Source of the DNA: an uncultured Planctomycetales bacterium
GTDB taxonomy: Bacteria > Planctomycetota > Planctomycetia > Isosphaerales > Isosphaeraceae
Assembly: GCA_937997355.1 (NCBI GenBank)
Contig: CALKTZ010000031.1
Span: forward strand, 1 to 7,439
Direction of reading: 5' to 3'
Length of the DNA stretch: 7,439 nucleotides
In this document: positions 1-6,392 of the stretch, in pieces
Numbering within the stretch: position 1 is the stretch's first letter
How the letters are laid out: each line of letters starts with the position of its first letter
The notes under the pieces: model-generated
Database searches by the model: none
Told to the model about the DNA's origin: nothing
What the model saw: the letters and a program-made list of their open reading frames with translations, nothing else
Position numbers and translations under genes: made by a program

Positions 1-518
1 AACAATGCCACGCGCACGAGGCCCAGCGTCAGCACCGCCAGCGAGCCGATTCCCCAGGCTCCGAACATCCCGAGCACCAGGCGATCGATCATCCTCGTCC
101 GTCCCGGCTCTTCGTCGATCGACGCGATCTCGGCGTCCTCGACCTCGAAGGTCGAAAGGTCGACCGGCTCGATCATTTCGGCCTGGAAGTCGATTTCGGG
201 CTCCGCAATTGCGGAGTCCGTGAACAAGGCCCCCTCGTCGAAGAGGGGCTCAAGCTCGATCACTCGCGAAGCCGGGTCGGCGGATCGGGGCACCGGCCAG
301 GGGACCGGCAACGGCCAATGAACCAGCGGGGGCATGAGGATCCTGATCAGCACGATCATCCAGAGCGTGTGTAGAGAGGCCGGGCCGAGCCCGAGCCGCC
401 TCGATCGCGTGCATCCCCAGGCGACGGCCGCGAGGATCGCCGCGATGATTGTCGTTTCCGCGCACCAGCCCAGCACCGAGGCGGGCAACCCTTCCAGGTC
501 CGGAACCCAGATCTCCAT
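1..518 (-). CDS. M56-family (BlaR1/MecR1-like) membrane peptidase, N-terminal part only
   Basis: The frame opens at ATG 516-518 and runs without a stop past the window edge; 172 codons are visible. It has a good ribosome binding site, GGGGGAG, about 7 nt before the start. The protein begins MEIWVPDLEGL and has a hydrophobic stretch at about residues 14-34, a second at about 43-60 (HTLWMIVLIRILMPPLV), a long acidic and proline-rich loop, and a third near 146-170. Closely spaced N-terminal helices are typical of BlaR1/MecR1-type M56 metallopeptidases. In that family a zinc HExxH site sits in a later cytoplasmic loop; that part lies outside this window, so catalysis is not shown. The gene follows the BlaI-type repressor by 55 nt on the same strand, the standard partner arrangement, which is the strongest support. 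The family senses envelope signals and triggers repressor cleavage. The ligand here is unknown and need not be a beta-lactam. Confidence 0.82.
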   Translation of the reverse strand, partial: MEIWVPDLEGLPASVLGWCAETTIIAAILAAVAWGCTRSRRLGLGPASLHTLWMIVLIRILMPPLVHWPLPVPWPVPRSADPASRVIELEPLFDEGALFTDSAIAEPEIDFQAEMIEPVDLSTFEVEDAEIASIDEEPGRTRMIDRLVLGMFGAWGIGSLAVLTLGLVRVAL

Positions 519-573
519 CGGTGAACTCCCCCTGTCGAATCGCGTCCCGCGTCCTTGTTTTGTTTTCGATCGC

Positions 574-981
574 TCACTTCGGCGGCTTCTTCGTCGACGC
601 GTTCCGGGCCTCGTCGATCAGGCGGCGGAACCGATCCAGCTCCTCGGGGGTGAATCGATTTCCCTGCACCAAGGCGAGGACCAGCGGCATCGCGCTGCCG
701 TCGCAGAGCTCATTGGCGGCATCGGCCAGCCGGCGTTCGAGCAGGTCGTCCCGCGACACGATCGCCCGGTAGAGATGCGGCACCTCGTCGGTCACGCCGA
801 CGACATACCCCTTCGTCGCCAGCCGCTGCAACAAGGTCGCCACGGTGGTATAGGCCCAGCTTCGCCCCTTCGTCTCCAGCGCGTCGCGCGTCGCGCGGAC
901 CGTCGAGCCCGCGCCCCCCTCCTCCCACAGAACCTTGAGGACCTCGCGCTCGGCATCGCTCAAACCCGGCTTGCTCTCCAT
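574..981 (-). CDS. BlaI/MecI/CopY-family transcriptional repressor
   Basis: A 135-residue protein, close to the usual 120-140 of the family. The N-terminal winged-helix region starts LSDAEREVLKVLWEEG (residues 7-22). The recognition segment WAYTTVATLLQRLATKGYV (42-60) is highly characteristic of BlaI/MecI regulators, and the C-terminal part (about 75-125) is the helical dimerisation region ending in ELDRFRRLIDEA. The start at ATG 979-981 has AAGGGG seven nt upstream (989-994). The protein should bind dyad operators as a dimer and repress its own operon, which continues into the M56 peptidase gene. A candidate double operator lies 60 nt upstream of the start (1041-1079). The Asn-Phe bond cleaved in staphylococcal BlaI/MecI is not obvious; the nearest match is N107-R-F109, so the inactivation route may differ. 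The family call is firm; the regulated targets beyond its own operon are inferred. Confidence 0.95.
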   Translation of the reverse strand: MESKPGLSDAEREVLKVLWEEGGAGSTVRATRDALETKGRSWAYTTVATLLQRLATKGYVVGVTDEVPHLYRAIVSRDDLLERRLADAANELCDGSAMPLVLALVQGNRFTPEELDRFRRLIDEARNASTKKPPK

Positions 982-1040
982 CGAATTTCCCCTTCGTCGC
1001 CAGCCGCGCTTGCCGTTTCGGCCGGCTCGATCGCGGCTGA

Positions 1041-1079
1041 TCTACACCTTGTAGTAGCAAGACTACTACGAGTTGTAGA
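1041..1079. promoter_or_regulatory. Probable BlaI-type double operator
   Basis: Two dyads sit head to tail. At 1042-1054 CTACA-CCT-TGTAG is a perfect inverted repeat. At 1066-1078 CTACG-AGT-TGTAG is the same with one mismatch. Outer bases extend each towards TACTACA-N3-TGTAGTA, for example TGTAGTA at 1050-1056 and TACTACG at 1064-1070. Together they also form a larger dyad, TCTACA and GTAGTAG facing CTACTAC and TGTAGA around a 5-nt centre. The dyad spacing is 24 bp, a little over two helical turns, allowing two dimers side by side. BlaI/MecI operators are known to contain TACA/TGTA half-sites, and the site lies 60 nt upstream of the repressor start, so autoregulation is the natural reading. 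Confidence 0.8.
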
Positions 1080-1097
1080 AGGATGCAAGAGGAAAGG

Positions 1098-1118
1098 GGA
1101 AACGTTGCAAACGTTTCC
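1098..1118. promoter_or_regulatory. Dyad resembling a LacI-family operator
   Basis: The arms GGAAACGTT (1098-1106) and AACGTTTCC (1110-1118) are perfect inverted copies around GCA. A CG-centred core, TGCAAACGTTTCCT at 1106-1119, agrees with the LacI/GalR-type pattern TGnAAnCGnTTnCA at every fixed position but the last. The element lies 19 nt beyond the BlaI-type operator and 231 nt before the calpain-like start. No LacI-family regulator is encoded in the window. There is no T-tract and no upstream gene for it to terminate, so a protein-binding site is more likely than a terminator. Confidence 0.45.
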
Positions 1119-1197
1119 TCGGGCCGGAGCGAAAACGGGACTGGCTCGACGCTGTCTCATTTTTCGCGAGCATGCGCGAACAGCCGAGATCGGGAGA

Positions 1198-1247
1198 CCT
1201 TCGGTCGTGGGTTTCGGCGGGGTCGTGAGACCCGCGCCGAACGAAGG
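1198..1247 (+). other. Potential structured RNA hairpin with GTGA loop
   Basis: The inner stem pairs 1213-1224 with 1229-1241: 12 base pairs with one bulged G at 1234, closed by the loop GTGA (1225-1228), which in RNA is a GNRA-type tetraloop. An outer stem of six pairs, CCTTCG (1198-1203) with CGAAGG (1242-1247), stacks directly on it on the 3' side, leaving a 9-nt bulge on the 5' side. No T-run follows, so it is not a classic terminator. It lies about 100 nt upstream of the calpain-like ATG and could be a leader structure or part of a small RNA. If transcription begins near the weak promoter at 1269-1297 it would not be in that mRNA. Function is unknown. Confidence 0.4.
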
Positions 1248-1348
1248 CGGGGCTGGTCCGGAGCGAAGTTGCGACGGGTTCAAACTCGTCCTAAGCTTGA
1301 GGGATGACCCGCATTTGATCTCGCCGCGATTTCCGAGGGGCACCGCGC

Positions 1349-2649
1349 ATGGCGTCGATCTCGATTCGTTCGGAACCGTTGAGCCGAGGTGCCTGGAAGC
1401 TCCTGGCAATCGTCCTGATGAGCCTGGGCCATGCCCAGATCGCCTCGGCTCAAACGAAACCCGAGCCGGCGAAAGCTCGGGATGGGAACCGCCCGCTGGT
1501 GAAGCGTCCGGACGTTCAGAATGCGCCGGCCTCGTCGTTCGCCAAGGTGGTCGAGGCCCATTTCAACGAGTGGGACCTCAACCACAACGGCAGCCTGGAA
1601 GCGTCGGAGATCGACCAGTTGATGAATCGGGGCGAGATCCGGGGGGATGCCGCCGCGGCGCTCGCGACGATCAAGCGGCGCGAGCGGGTGATCCCGATCG
1701 CCGAGCGCGATCGCTACGCGGCCAGCGAGGGGCAGCTCACGGGCTCGATCGGAGACGCCGAGCCCATCGACCCCGAAGACCCCTCGCGGGGCGGGATGCG
1801 CATCGTCCCCTATGAGGGGGTGTTCCGCTCCAATCTCCGGAGCCTCGAAACGCTCAATCGCAAGCTCTTCGCCGGGGACGGCCCCAACTTCCAGTCGATG
1901 AGGCAAGGGCCGATCGGCGATTGTTATTTCTTCAGCATGGCCGGATACCTCGCCGCGCGCGAGCCCCGCAAGATTCGCCGGATGATCGTCCCTGAGGCGG
2001 ACGGCGGCTACCTCGTCCAGTTCTTCGACGGCGAGCAGGTGCGCGTGCCCGCCCCCACCGAGGCCGAACTGCTGCTGAACAACTCCTCCAGCAGCCTCGG
2101 CGACGGCGTCTGGCTCGCGGTGCTGGAGAAGGCGCTCGGCGAGAAGATGCGTCTGGCCGGCATCCGGCCGATGTCTTCCGCCGAGGATACCGACGCGATG
2201 GCGTCGGGGGGGACCACCGGCCTGATCATTCAACTCTTCTCCGGAAACCACGACACCGAAATCCGGCTTCGCGAGGAGCGTTATCTCCGCGCCAGGCTCA
2301 ATCTACTGCGACGGGTCTTGCCGCCGGTCCTCGCCAACGGCATGCTCGCCGGGGCCGAGATGGGCAAACAGCCGCCGGGTGGCTGGAAGAAGGTGCCGGG
2401 GCTCGGCTACGGCCACGCCTACGCGATCCTCGGCTACGATCCGGCGACCGCATCATGCTCTGGAACCCCTGGGGCGAAGATTTTCAGCCCAGGGGGCCCG
2501 AGGGGGCCGTGAACGGTTTCGCCACCCATCACGGCATCTTCCAGCTCTATCTCAAGGATTTCTATTACCTCTTCTCGACGGTCCACCTCGAAACGTTTTC
2601 AAGGGTCGTCCGCGACGATCGACTGCGAGGGCAACTGTTCCCTCCTTGA
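1349..2649 (+). pseudogene. Exported calpain-like (C2) cysteine protease with EF-hand, frameshifted
   Basis: ATG 1349 has GAGGGG 8 nt upstream. The N-terminus is a signal peptide: basic residues to K17, a hydrophobic core, and a cleavage site after ASA (32-34). Residues 76-87, DLNHNGSLEASE, fit a canonical EF-hand calcium loop. The calpain domain follows: QGPIGDCYFFS holds catalytic Cys192 and GLGYGHAYAILGYD holds His356. The frame then runs into unrelated residues and stops at 2512. From about 2446 the next frame reads DRIMLWNPWGEDFQP, whose Asn is the third catalytic residue, and continues to a stop at 2647-2649. Restoring one extra GACC near 2446-2449 would give GYDPATDRIMLWNPWG and a 434-residue protein, so loss of one tandem 4-bp copy is the likely lesion. 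As written, the 387-residue product lacks Asn and should be inactive. It could be a recent pseudogene, an assembly error or, less likely, recoding. It is convergent with the heme-protein gene, with 22 nt between the two stops. Confidence 0.88.
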
Positions 2650-2671
2650 GCCATCCTCCAACCCGGCCCCC

Positions 2672-5600
2672 TCATTCATGAAGCGTGAGGATGAAGGCGA
2701 TGAGGTCGGGCATTTCGACGGGGGAAATCGTCTTTTCGAAACCTTCGGGCATCAAGGACTTGCCGGTGCCGGCGATCTCGGCAATGTTGCGGCGGAGGAT
2801 CGTCTGTTCGACCCCCTCGCGGCCGCGCAGGGTGACGCTCGAAGGCGTTTCCGACGCGATCAGGCCGGTGACGACCCGGCCGTCATCCGCCGCGACGGTA
2901 TATTCGAGGAACTCGGGGGAGGTTTCTCGATTCGGGTCGAGGATGTGGACCAGGATTTCGTCGGCCGTCCGGCGGCGAAATCCGGCCAGGTTGGGGCCGA
3001 CGGCATGCCCGCGTTCCCCCAGCTTGTGGCAGGCCAGGCACTCGCGGTCGAAGACGGCCCGCCCTTTCGCGGAATCGCCGGGGCGTTCAAGCGACGCCTT
3101 GTACCGGGCGATCGCCTCGCCGCGAGGCCCCGGCCGGTCGCCGAGCAATGCTTTGGCGATCTCCCGGATGGCCGGGTCTCGATCGTTGAGCAACAGGTTC
3201 CGCCACGTCGGCGGGATCTGACCGGCCGGGACAGTCCCCGCCTTCACCGCATCCAGCAGCGGGCCGATCCAGCTTCGACGCCCGAGCAAGAAGTTGATGG
3301 CCTCGGTGCGGCGGGCCGGGGCCTGGGTCTTCCAGGGGGCGAGGAGGATCGCGGCGACCTCGGGCCGATCGAAGCCCGCCAATGCCCGCAACGCCGCCTG
3401 TTGCACAATCGGCGGCTGCTGCGCATCGAGGAGCGCGGGGAGGGATGAAATCCCCTTCGCCTCGTCCCCCTGGCCGATCAGGTCAATCGCCCCCACGCGG
3501 CGATCGGGCGGGGCCGAGGCATCGGGCGCGATCGCCAGTGCCTGCGCGAACGCGCGGTCGAGCCAGGCCGAAGCCTCCGGGGATAGGGTCTTCCGGAGTC
3601 CGATCAGCCTGCGTCCCGATCGAGTCAGGCCATCCCCCAGCCCTTGCAATACTGCGAGCACCGAGTCGTCGGGATCGCCGGTTCGAGACAGGACACCCAG
3701 CAGCCGTTCGGCCTCACCCGGCTGCTTCCTCGCCCCCACCATCAATGATAGAGGTCGGAGAATCGCCAACCCGCTCGCGCCGGCCGCGAAACTTCGATCG
3801 TTCCAAAGTGATTCGAACAAGCCCACGGGATCGGCCGACGCCGAGCTGAGGACCGCCGCGCGGGTCCAGGGATCGGCCGCGTCGCGCCGGGCGATTGCGG
3901 CCAGGGCCCGCGTGGCATCGGCCCCTTGAAGCTCGCCGAGCGTGAGCGCGGCCTGGAACCGCACGCGTGGATCGTCGTCGCCGGACCGGCCGACCACGGC
4001 CGTCCGCAAATCCGCCGACTTCGCCAGCCGAGGCTCGGCCCGCAGGATCGCATGCTCCCGAAGATGAGGAGATTCATCCTTCAAGGCGTCGAGCAACTCG
4101 GCATCGGTCAGGGCGTCGAGCCCTTCCAGGGCGTAGAGCGCCAGCAATCGCGCCCTGGCCGACTTGCTCTCGCGGCGCAGCGCCTTGAGCGGAGAAATCG
4201 CGGCCGAATCGTGCCGCTCGAAGATCAGGCGATGTGCCGTCTCGGCGTGCCAGCCGTTGGGATGTTCGAGCAATTTGACGAGTTCCCCGGTATTCGCGCG
4301 GCTCAGTTGGGGCGTCGGGCGATGCTGAAAGTCGGGGGGCGTGAGCCGGTAGATTCGGCCCCGGTCCTCGCCGCTCCGCAGGTCGAGCTTCGCGCGGATG
4401 TCGTCGGGGATCGACCAGGGATGCTCGATCGTCTCCCGGTACATGTCGAGGAGGTGGAGCGTGCCGTCCGGGGCGTTCACGAAGTTGACGGGGCGGAACC
4501 AGGTGTCGGTCGAGGCGACGAATTCGACCCCCTCGTCGGCGCGCCGGGCGCGGAACGTGACGCCGTCGGGCTCGACGACCATCCGATGGATCAGGTTGTT
4601 GGCGACTTCCCCCAGGAACAGGTTTCCGCGGAACGAGGGGGGATAGGCATCGCCCCGGTAGAAGGTGATCCCGCTCGACGAGGTGAGGAAGCCCGCCCCC
4701 ACCAGCTCGCTCCGGGCGATCGCCTTGCTGATCGAGGCCCAGCGACGGGCGCGGAACTCGCGCCAGGGCTCCGGGGGGCTGATCCGGAACAGTCGGATCG
4801 CATCGCCGGCCTCGGCCGCGTCGTGCAGGACGCGAGGGGTCGAGAGGTTGGGGTTCCTCGCCAGGTAGCGGGAGGGGAGCACCACATGCTGCGCGGGGTT
4901 GCGGATATCGCAGATGACCCGATTCCCCCAGTCGTCGAACGTGTTGCCGAAGCGGGCACCGCCTGAGATCACCTCGAACCGTTTCGAAGCCGGGTCGAAG
5001 CGGAAGTCGTTGCGGAGCAGGTTCACGCCCGGCGGGGTGTTGGCAGCCGTTTTCGAATTCGCATCACCATCATCAACGCGGCGGATCGTCCCCCCGTTGC
5101 TCGAACCGGCGCCGTAGATCTGGTGATCGAGCCCCCAGGCGAGGTTGTTCATGACCGCCTGGACGTTGAACTTGCGGAACCCGGTGAAGACCCTGGCGCG
5201 CTCGTCGGCCCGATGGTCGCCATCGTTGTCCTTGAAGTACCAGATGTCGGGCGTGGCGGCTATGAACACGCCCCCTTTCCAGCAGGCGATGCCGGTCGGC
5301 CAGGAGAGCTTGTCGGCGAAGATGTGGGATTCGTCGAACCGGCCGTCGCGATCGACGTCGATCAGGAGCCGGACTCGGCCGACGGGGGGATCACCCAGAT
5401 TCTCGGCGAACGGTTTATCGTTCTTCGCCTCGACGTGGGGATAGTCGCTCATCTCGACCACGAAGAGGCGTCCGTCCTCATCATACGCGGCGGCCACCGG
5501 GTCCATCACGAGGGGCTCGACGGCGATCGGGTCGAGCTGAAATCCCCCCTGAATCCGGAACGACTTCGCCGCCTCGGCCGGCTCCAGCGGCTTTGCTCGC

Positions 5601-5683
5601 GGGAAATCCGGCGGATCGTCGAAGCCCGTCGCGCAGATCGCCAGGGCCACCAGGAGCCAATATTGGGGATAAAAATGAGGCAC
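2672..5683 (-). CDS. PVC-type CxxCH heme-binding / membrane-bound dehydrogenase-domain protein with HEAT repeats
   Basis: A 1003-residue envelope protein starting at GTG 5681-5683, with AGGAGG (5695-5700) 11 nt upstream. A hydrophobic segment (about 9-19) with a possible cleavage after A-T-G20 suggests export, but no Lys or Arg precedes it, which is odd. Residues about 45-430 form the predicted beta-propeller 'membrane-bound dehydrogenase' domain common in planctomycetes and Verrucomicrobia. It has Asp-rich loops DVDRDGRFDE (109-118) and DNDGDHRADE (152-161) that may bind calcium. An alpha-helical region with HEAT-like repeats follows (about 470-850). The C-terminal cytochrome-c-like domain holds C882-L-A-C885-H886 for covalent heme and M978 (SLMPEGF), a plausible distal ligand. 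The family is proposed to oxidise sugars or other substrates and pass electrons to the attached heme; the substrate is unknown. The gene lies 3 nt after the toxin gene's stop and is probably co-transcribed with the toxin-antitoxin pair. Confidence 0.95.
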   Translation of the reverse strand: MPHFYPQYWLLVALAICATGFDDPPDFPRAKPLEPAEAAKSFRIQGGFQLDPIAVEPLVMDPVAAAYDEDGRLFVVEMSDYPHVEAKNDKPFAENLGDPPVGRVRLLIDVDRDGRFDESHIFADKLSWPTGIACWKGGVFIAATPDIWYFKDNDGDHRADERARVFTGFRKFNVQAVMNNLAWGLDHQIYGAGSSNGGTIRRVDDGDANSKTAANTPPGVNLLRNDFRFDPASKRFEVISGGARFGNTFDDWGNRVICDIRNPAQHVVLPSRYLARNPNLSTPRVLHDAAEAGDAIRLFRISPPEPWREFRARRWASISKAIARSELVGAGFLTSSSGITFYRGDAYPPSFRGNLFLGEVANNLIHRMVVEPDGVTFRARRADEGVEFVASTDTWFRPVNFVNAPDGTLHLLDMYRETIEHPWSIPDDIRAKLDLRSGEDRGRIYRLTPPDFQHRPTPQLSRANTGELVKLLEHPNGWHAETAHRLIFERHDSAAISPLKALRRESKSARARLLALYALEGLDALTDAELLDALKDESPHLREHAILRAEPRLAKSADLRTAVVGRSGDDDPRVRFQAALTLGELQGADATRALAAIARRDAADPWTRAAVLSSASADPVGLFESLWNDRSFAAGASGLAILRPLSLMVGARKQPGEAERLLGVLSRTGDPDDSVLAVLQGLGDGLTRSGRRLIGLRKTLSPEASAWLDRAFAQALAIAPDASAPPDRRVGAIDLIGQGDEAKGISSLPALLDAQQPPIVQQAALRALAGFDRPEVAAILLAPWKTQAPARRTEAINFLLGRRSWIGPLLDAVKAGTVPAGQIPPTWRNLLLNDRDPAIREIAKALLGDRPGPRGEAIARYKASLERPGDSAKGRAVFDRECLACHKLGERGHAVGPNLAGFRRRTADEILVHILDPNRETSPEFLEYTVAADDGRVVTGLIASETPSSVTLRGREGVEQTILRRNIAEIAGTGKSLMPEGFEKTISPVEMPDLIAFILTLHE

Positions 5684-5686
5684 CGG

Positions 5687-6040
5687 CTATTCGTCCTCCT
5701 GATCTTCGTCATCCTTCAGGCCGAATTCCGTCGCCAGAATGGCCTCGATTTCGCGTGCGCCATGCAGCACGCGCACCACTTCGATGCCATCCGGGATGGG
5801 CCGGTAAAACACCAGGTATTTGGGGAAGCGGGAGACGGGAAAAAAACGGATGCCGGCCAGCACCGGATGGTCACAGTCGTAGAGCTTGCCCATGCCCGGC
5901 ATGGATGCCAGGCGCCGGATGGTCGCTTCGGCCTGGGTGTTGAAACGACGGGCGACGGTAAGGCCGGCATTCAGCGCGTAATGGCGGAAGATCCGCACCA
6001 GGTCTTGCCGAGCCCCGAAACGCCGATAGATGATGCTCAT
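5687..6040 (-). CDS. parE: RelE/ParE-family toxin of a type II toxin-antitoxin pair
   Basis: A 117-residue protein. I chose ATG 6038-6040 rather than a longer frame from 6097 because it begins MSIIYRRFG and overlaps the antitoxin stop as ATGA, the usual coupling in such pairs. The C-terminal core is typical of ParE: a central loop GMGKLYDCDHPVLAG (49-63), the strands IRFFPVSRFPKYLVFYRP (64-81), and IEVVRVLHGAREIEAIL (86-102) with the conserved HGAR. ParE toxins act on DNA gyrase, while RelE relatives cleave mRNA on ribosomes; the HGAR pattern and the ParD-like partner favour ParE, but the target is inferred. The tail after residue 107 is strongly acidic (KDDEDQEDE) and looks like an extension. 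Its codons carry the AGGAGG that serves the downstream heme-protein gene, and its TAG stop lies one codon before that gene's start, in the same frame. Confidence 0.92.
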   Translation of the reverse strand: MSIIYRRFGARQDLVRIFRHYALNAGLTVARRFNTQAEATIRRLASMPGMGKLYDCDHPVLAGIRFFPVSRFPKYLVFYRPIPDGIEVVRVLHGAREIEAILATEFGLKDDEDQEDE

Positions 6041-6297
6041 GGCCGGATGGCATCGCGGGCGATCCCTTCCAGGGCCTCGCGTTCGATGGAATCCCAATCC
6101 TCGCGGGTCATCTCGACGGCCGGACCTTGCAGTCCTTCGACCAACTTTGCCTCCAGGGCATGCCTGGCCCGCCGCTTCTGGTCCTCGCGGATCAATGCGT
6201 GAAGGTATTCGCTGGCTGAGGCATAGCCATCGGCGGCCATTTGGGCCTCGACGAAGGCTTTCATGTCGTCGGGCAGGGAGATATTCATTGTGGTCAT
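6037..6297 (-). CDS. parD: ParD/CopG-type ribbon-helix-helix antitoxin
   Basis: An 86-residue protein starting at ATG 6295-6297, supported by AAGGAG (6305-6310) seven nt upstream. An alternative start three codons in (MNISLPDD, 6286-6288) lacks that spacing. The N-terminal half is a ribbon-helix-helix DNA-binding fold: strand MNISLPDDM (4-12), helix MKAFVEAQMAADG, then ASASEYLHALIRED (26-39). The C-terminal half, with EALEGIARDAIRP at the end, is the region that wraps the toxin in ParD proteins. The stop overlaps the toxin start (ATGA), so the antitoxin is made first and translation is coupled. The family neutralises its toxin and represses the shared promoter. A promoter with -10 and -35 hexamers lies directly upstream. 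Confidence 0.92.
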   Translation of the reverse strand: MTTMNISLPDDMKAFVEAQMAADGYASASEYLHALIREDQKRRARHALEAKLVEGLQGPAVEMTREDWDSIEREALEGIARDAIRP

Positions 6298-6328
6298 GAA
6301 GCGTCTCCTTCGCGTGATGGACCTTGTC

Positions 6329-6357
6329 ATCCTAGCACGATTGTCAAAAGCTGCCAA
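6329..6357 (-). promoter_or_regulatory. Probable sigma-70-type promoter of the toxin-antitoxin operon
   Basis: On the minus strand, TTGGCA (6352-6357, 5 of 6 to consensus) is followed after exactly 17 nt by TAGGAT (6329-6334, 4 of 6). Transcription would begin near 6322, leaving a leader of about 25 nt before the antitoxin start. The motif TTGTCA occurs twice on the plus strand, at 6324-6329 and 6341-6346, flanking and overlapping the -10 region, and could be an antitoxin binding site. The same promoter may also drive the heme-protein gene, since no gap exists between it and the toxin. Confidence 0.55.
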
Positions 6358-6392
6358 TCATACAACCGACCTGCTTTTTCTTGTAAAAATTC

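Larger units (their letters stand above)
982..1348. other. Gene-free divergent intergenic region with several dyads
   Basis: This 367-nt gap separates the minus-strand repressor operon from the plus-strand calpain-like gene. I see no credible gene in it. It holds the BlaI-type operator, a LacI-operator-like dyad, an 18-bp dyad TTCGCG-N6-CGCGAA at 1163-1180, and a hairpin-forming stretch at 1198-1247; all but the 18-bp dyad are listed separately. For the plus-strand gene a weak promoter can be proposed: TTGCGA at 1269-1274, a 17-nt spacer, and TAAGCT at 1292-1297, matching the sigma-70 consensus at 4 and 3 of 6 positions. For the repressor a similarly weak pair can be drawn on the minus strand, TTGCAT then 17 nt then TAGTCT, falling within the operator. 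Both promoter calls are tentative. Confidence 0.6.

Noticed and set aside
541..554. Tandem CGCGTCC x2 between the repressor and the M56 gene
   Set aside because: It is a short GC-rich duplication in a 55-nt spacer, without support for a regulatory or mobile role.
334..1815. Long plus-strand open frame of 493 codons
   Set aside because: It runs antisense through the M56 and BlaI genes and out of frame through the protease. Its composition is Arg/Pro/Gly-rich with no domain, and the genes it covers have clear family motifs.
1280..2251. Minus-strand open frame of 323 codons opposite the calpain-like gene
   Set aside because: It is an antisense shadow typical of high-GC DNA. The plus strand has a signal peptide, EF-hand and calpain motifs; the shadow has only low-complexity His/Arg/Gly/Ala sequence.
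2670..2690. Inverted repeat CCTCA / TGAGG with an inner TTCATGAA between the convergent genes, considered as a terminator
   Set aside because: The stem is only five pairs with an 11-nt loop and no T-run, and it overlaps the end of the heme-protein coding sequence.
3926..4966. Plus-strand open frame of 346 codons opposite the heme-protein gene
   Set aside because: It is antisense to conserved propeller and HEAT-repeat sequence and has no recognisable domain.
5123..6202. Plus-strand open frame of 359 codons
   Set aside because: It crosses the heme, ParE and ParD genes on the opposite strand, all of which have firm family signatures.
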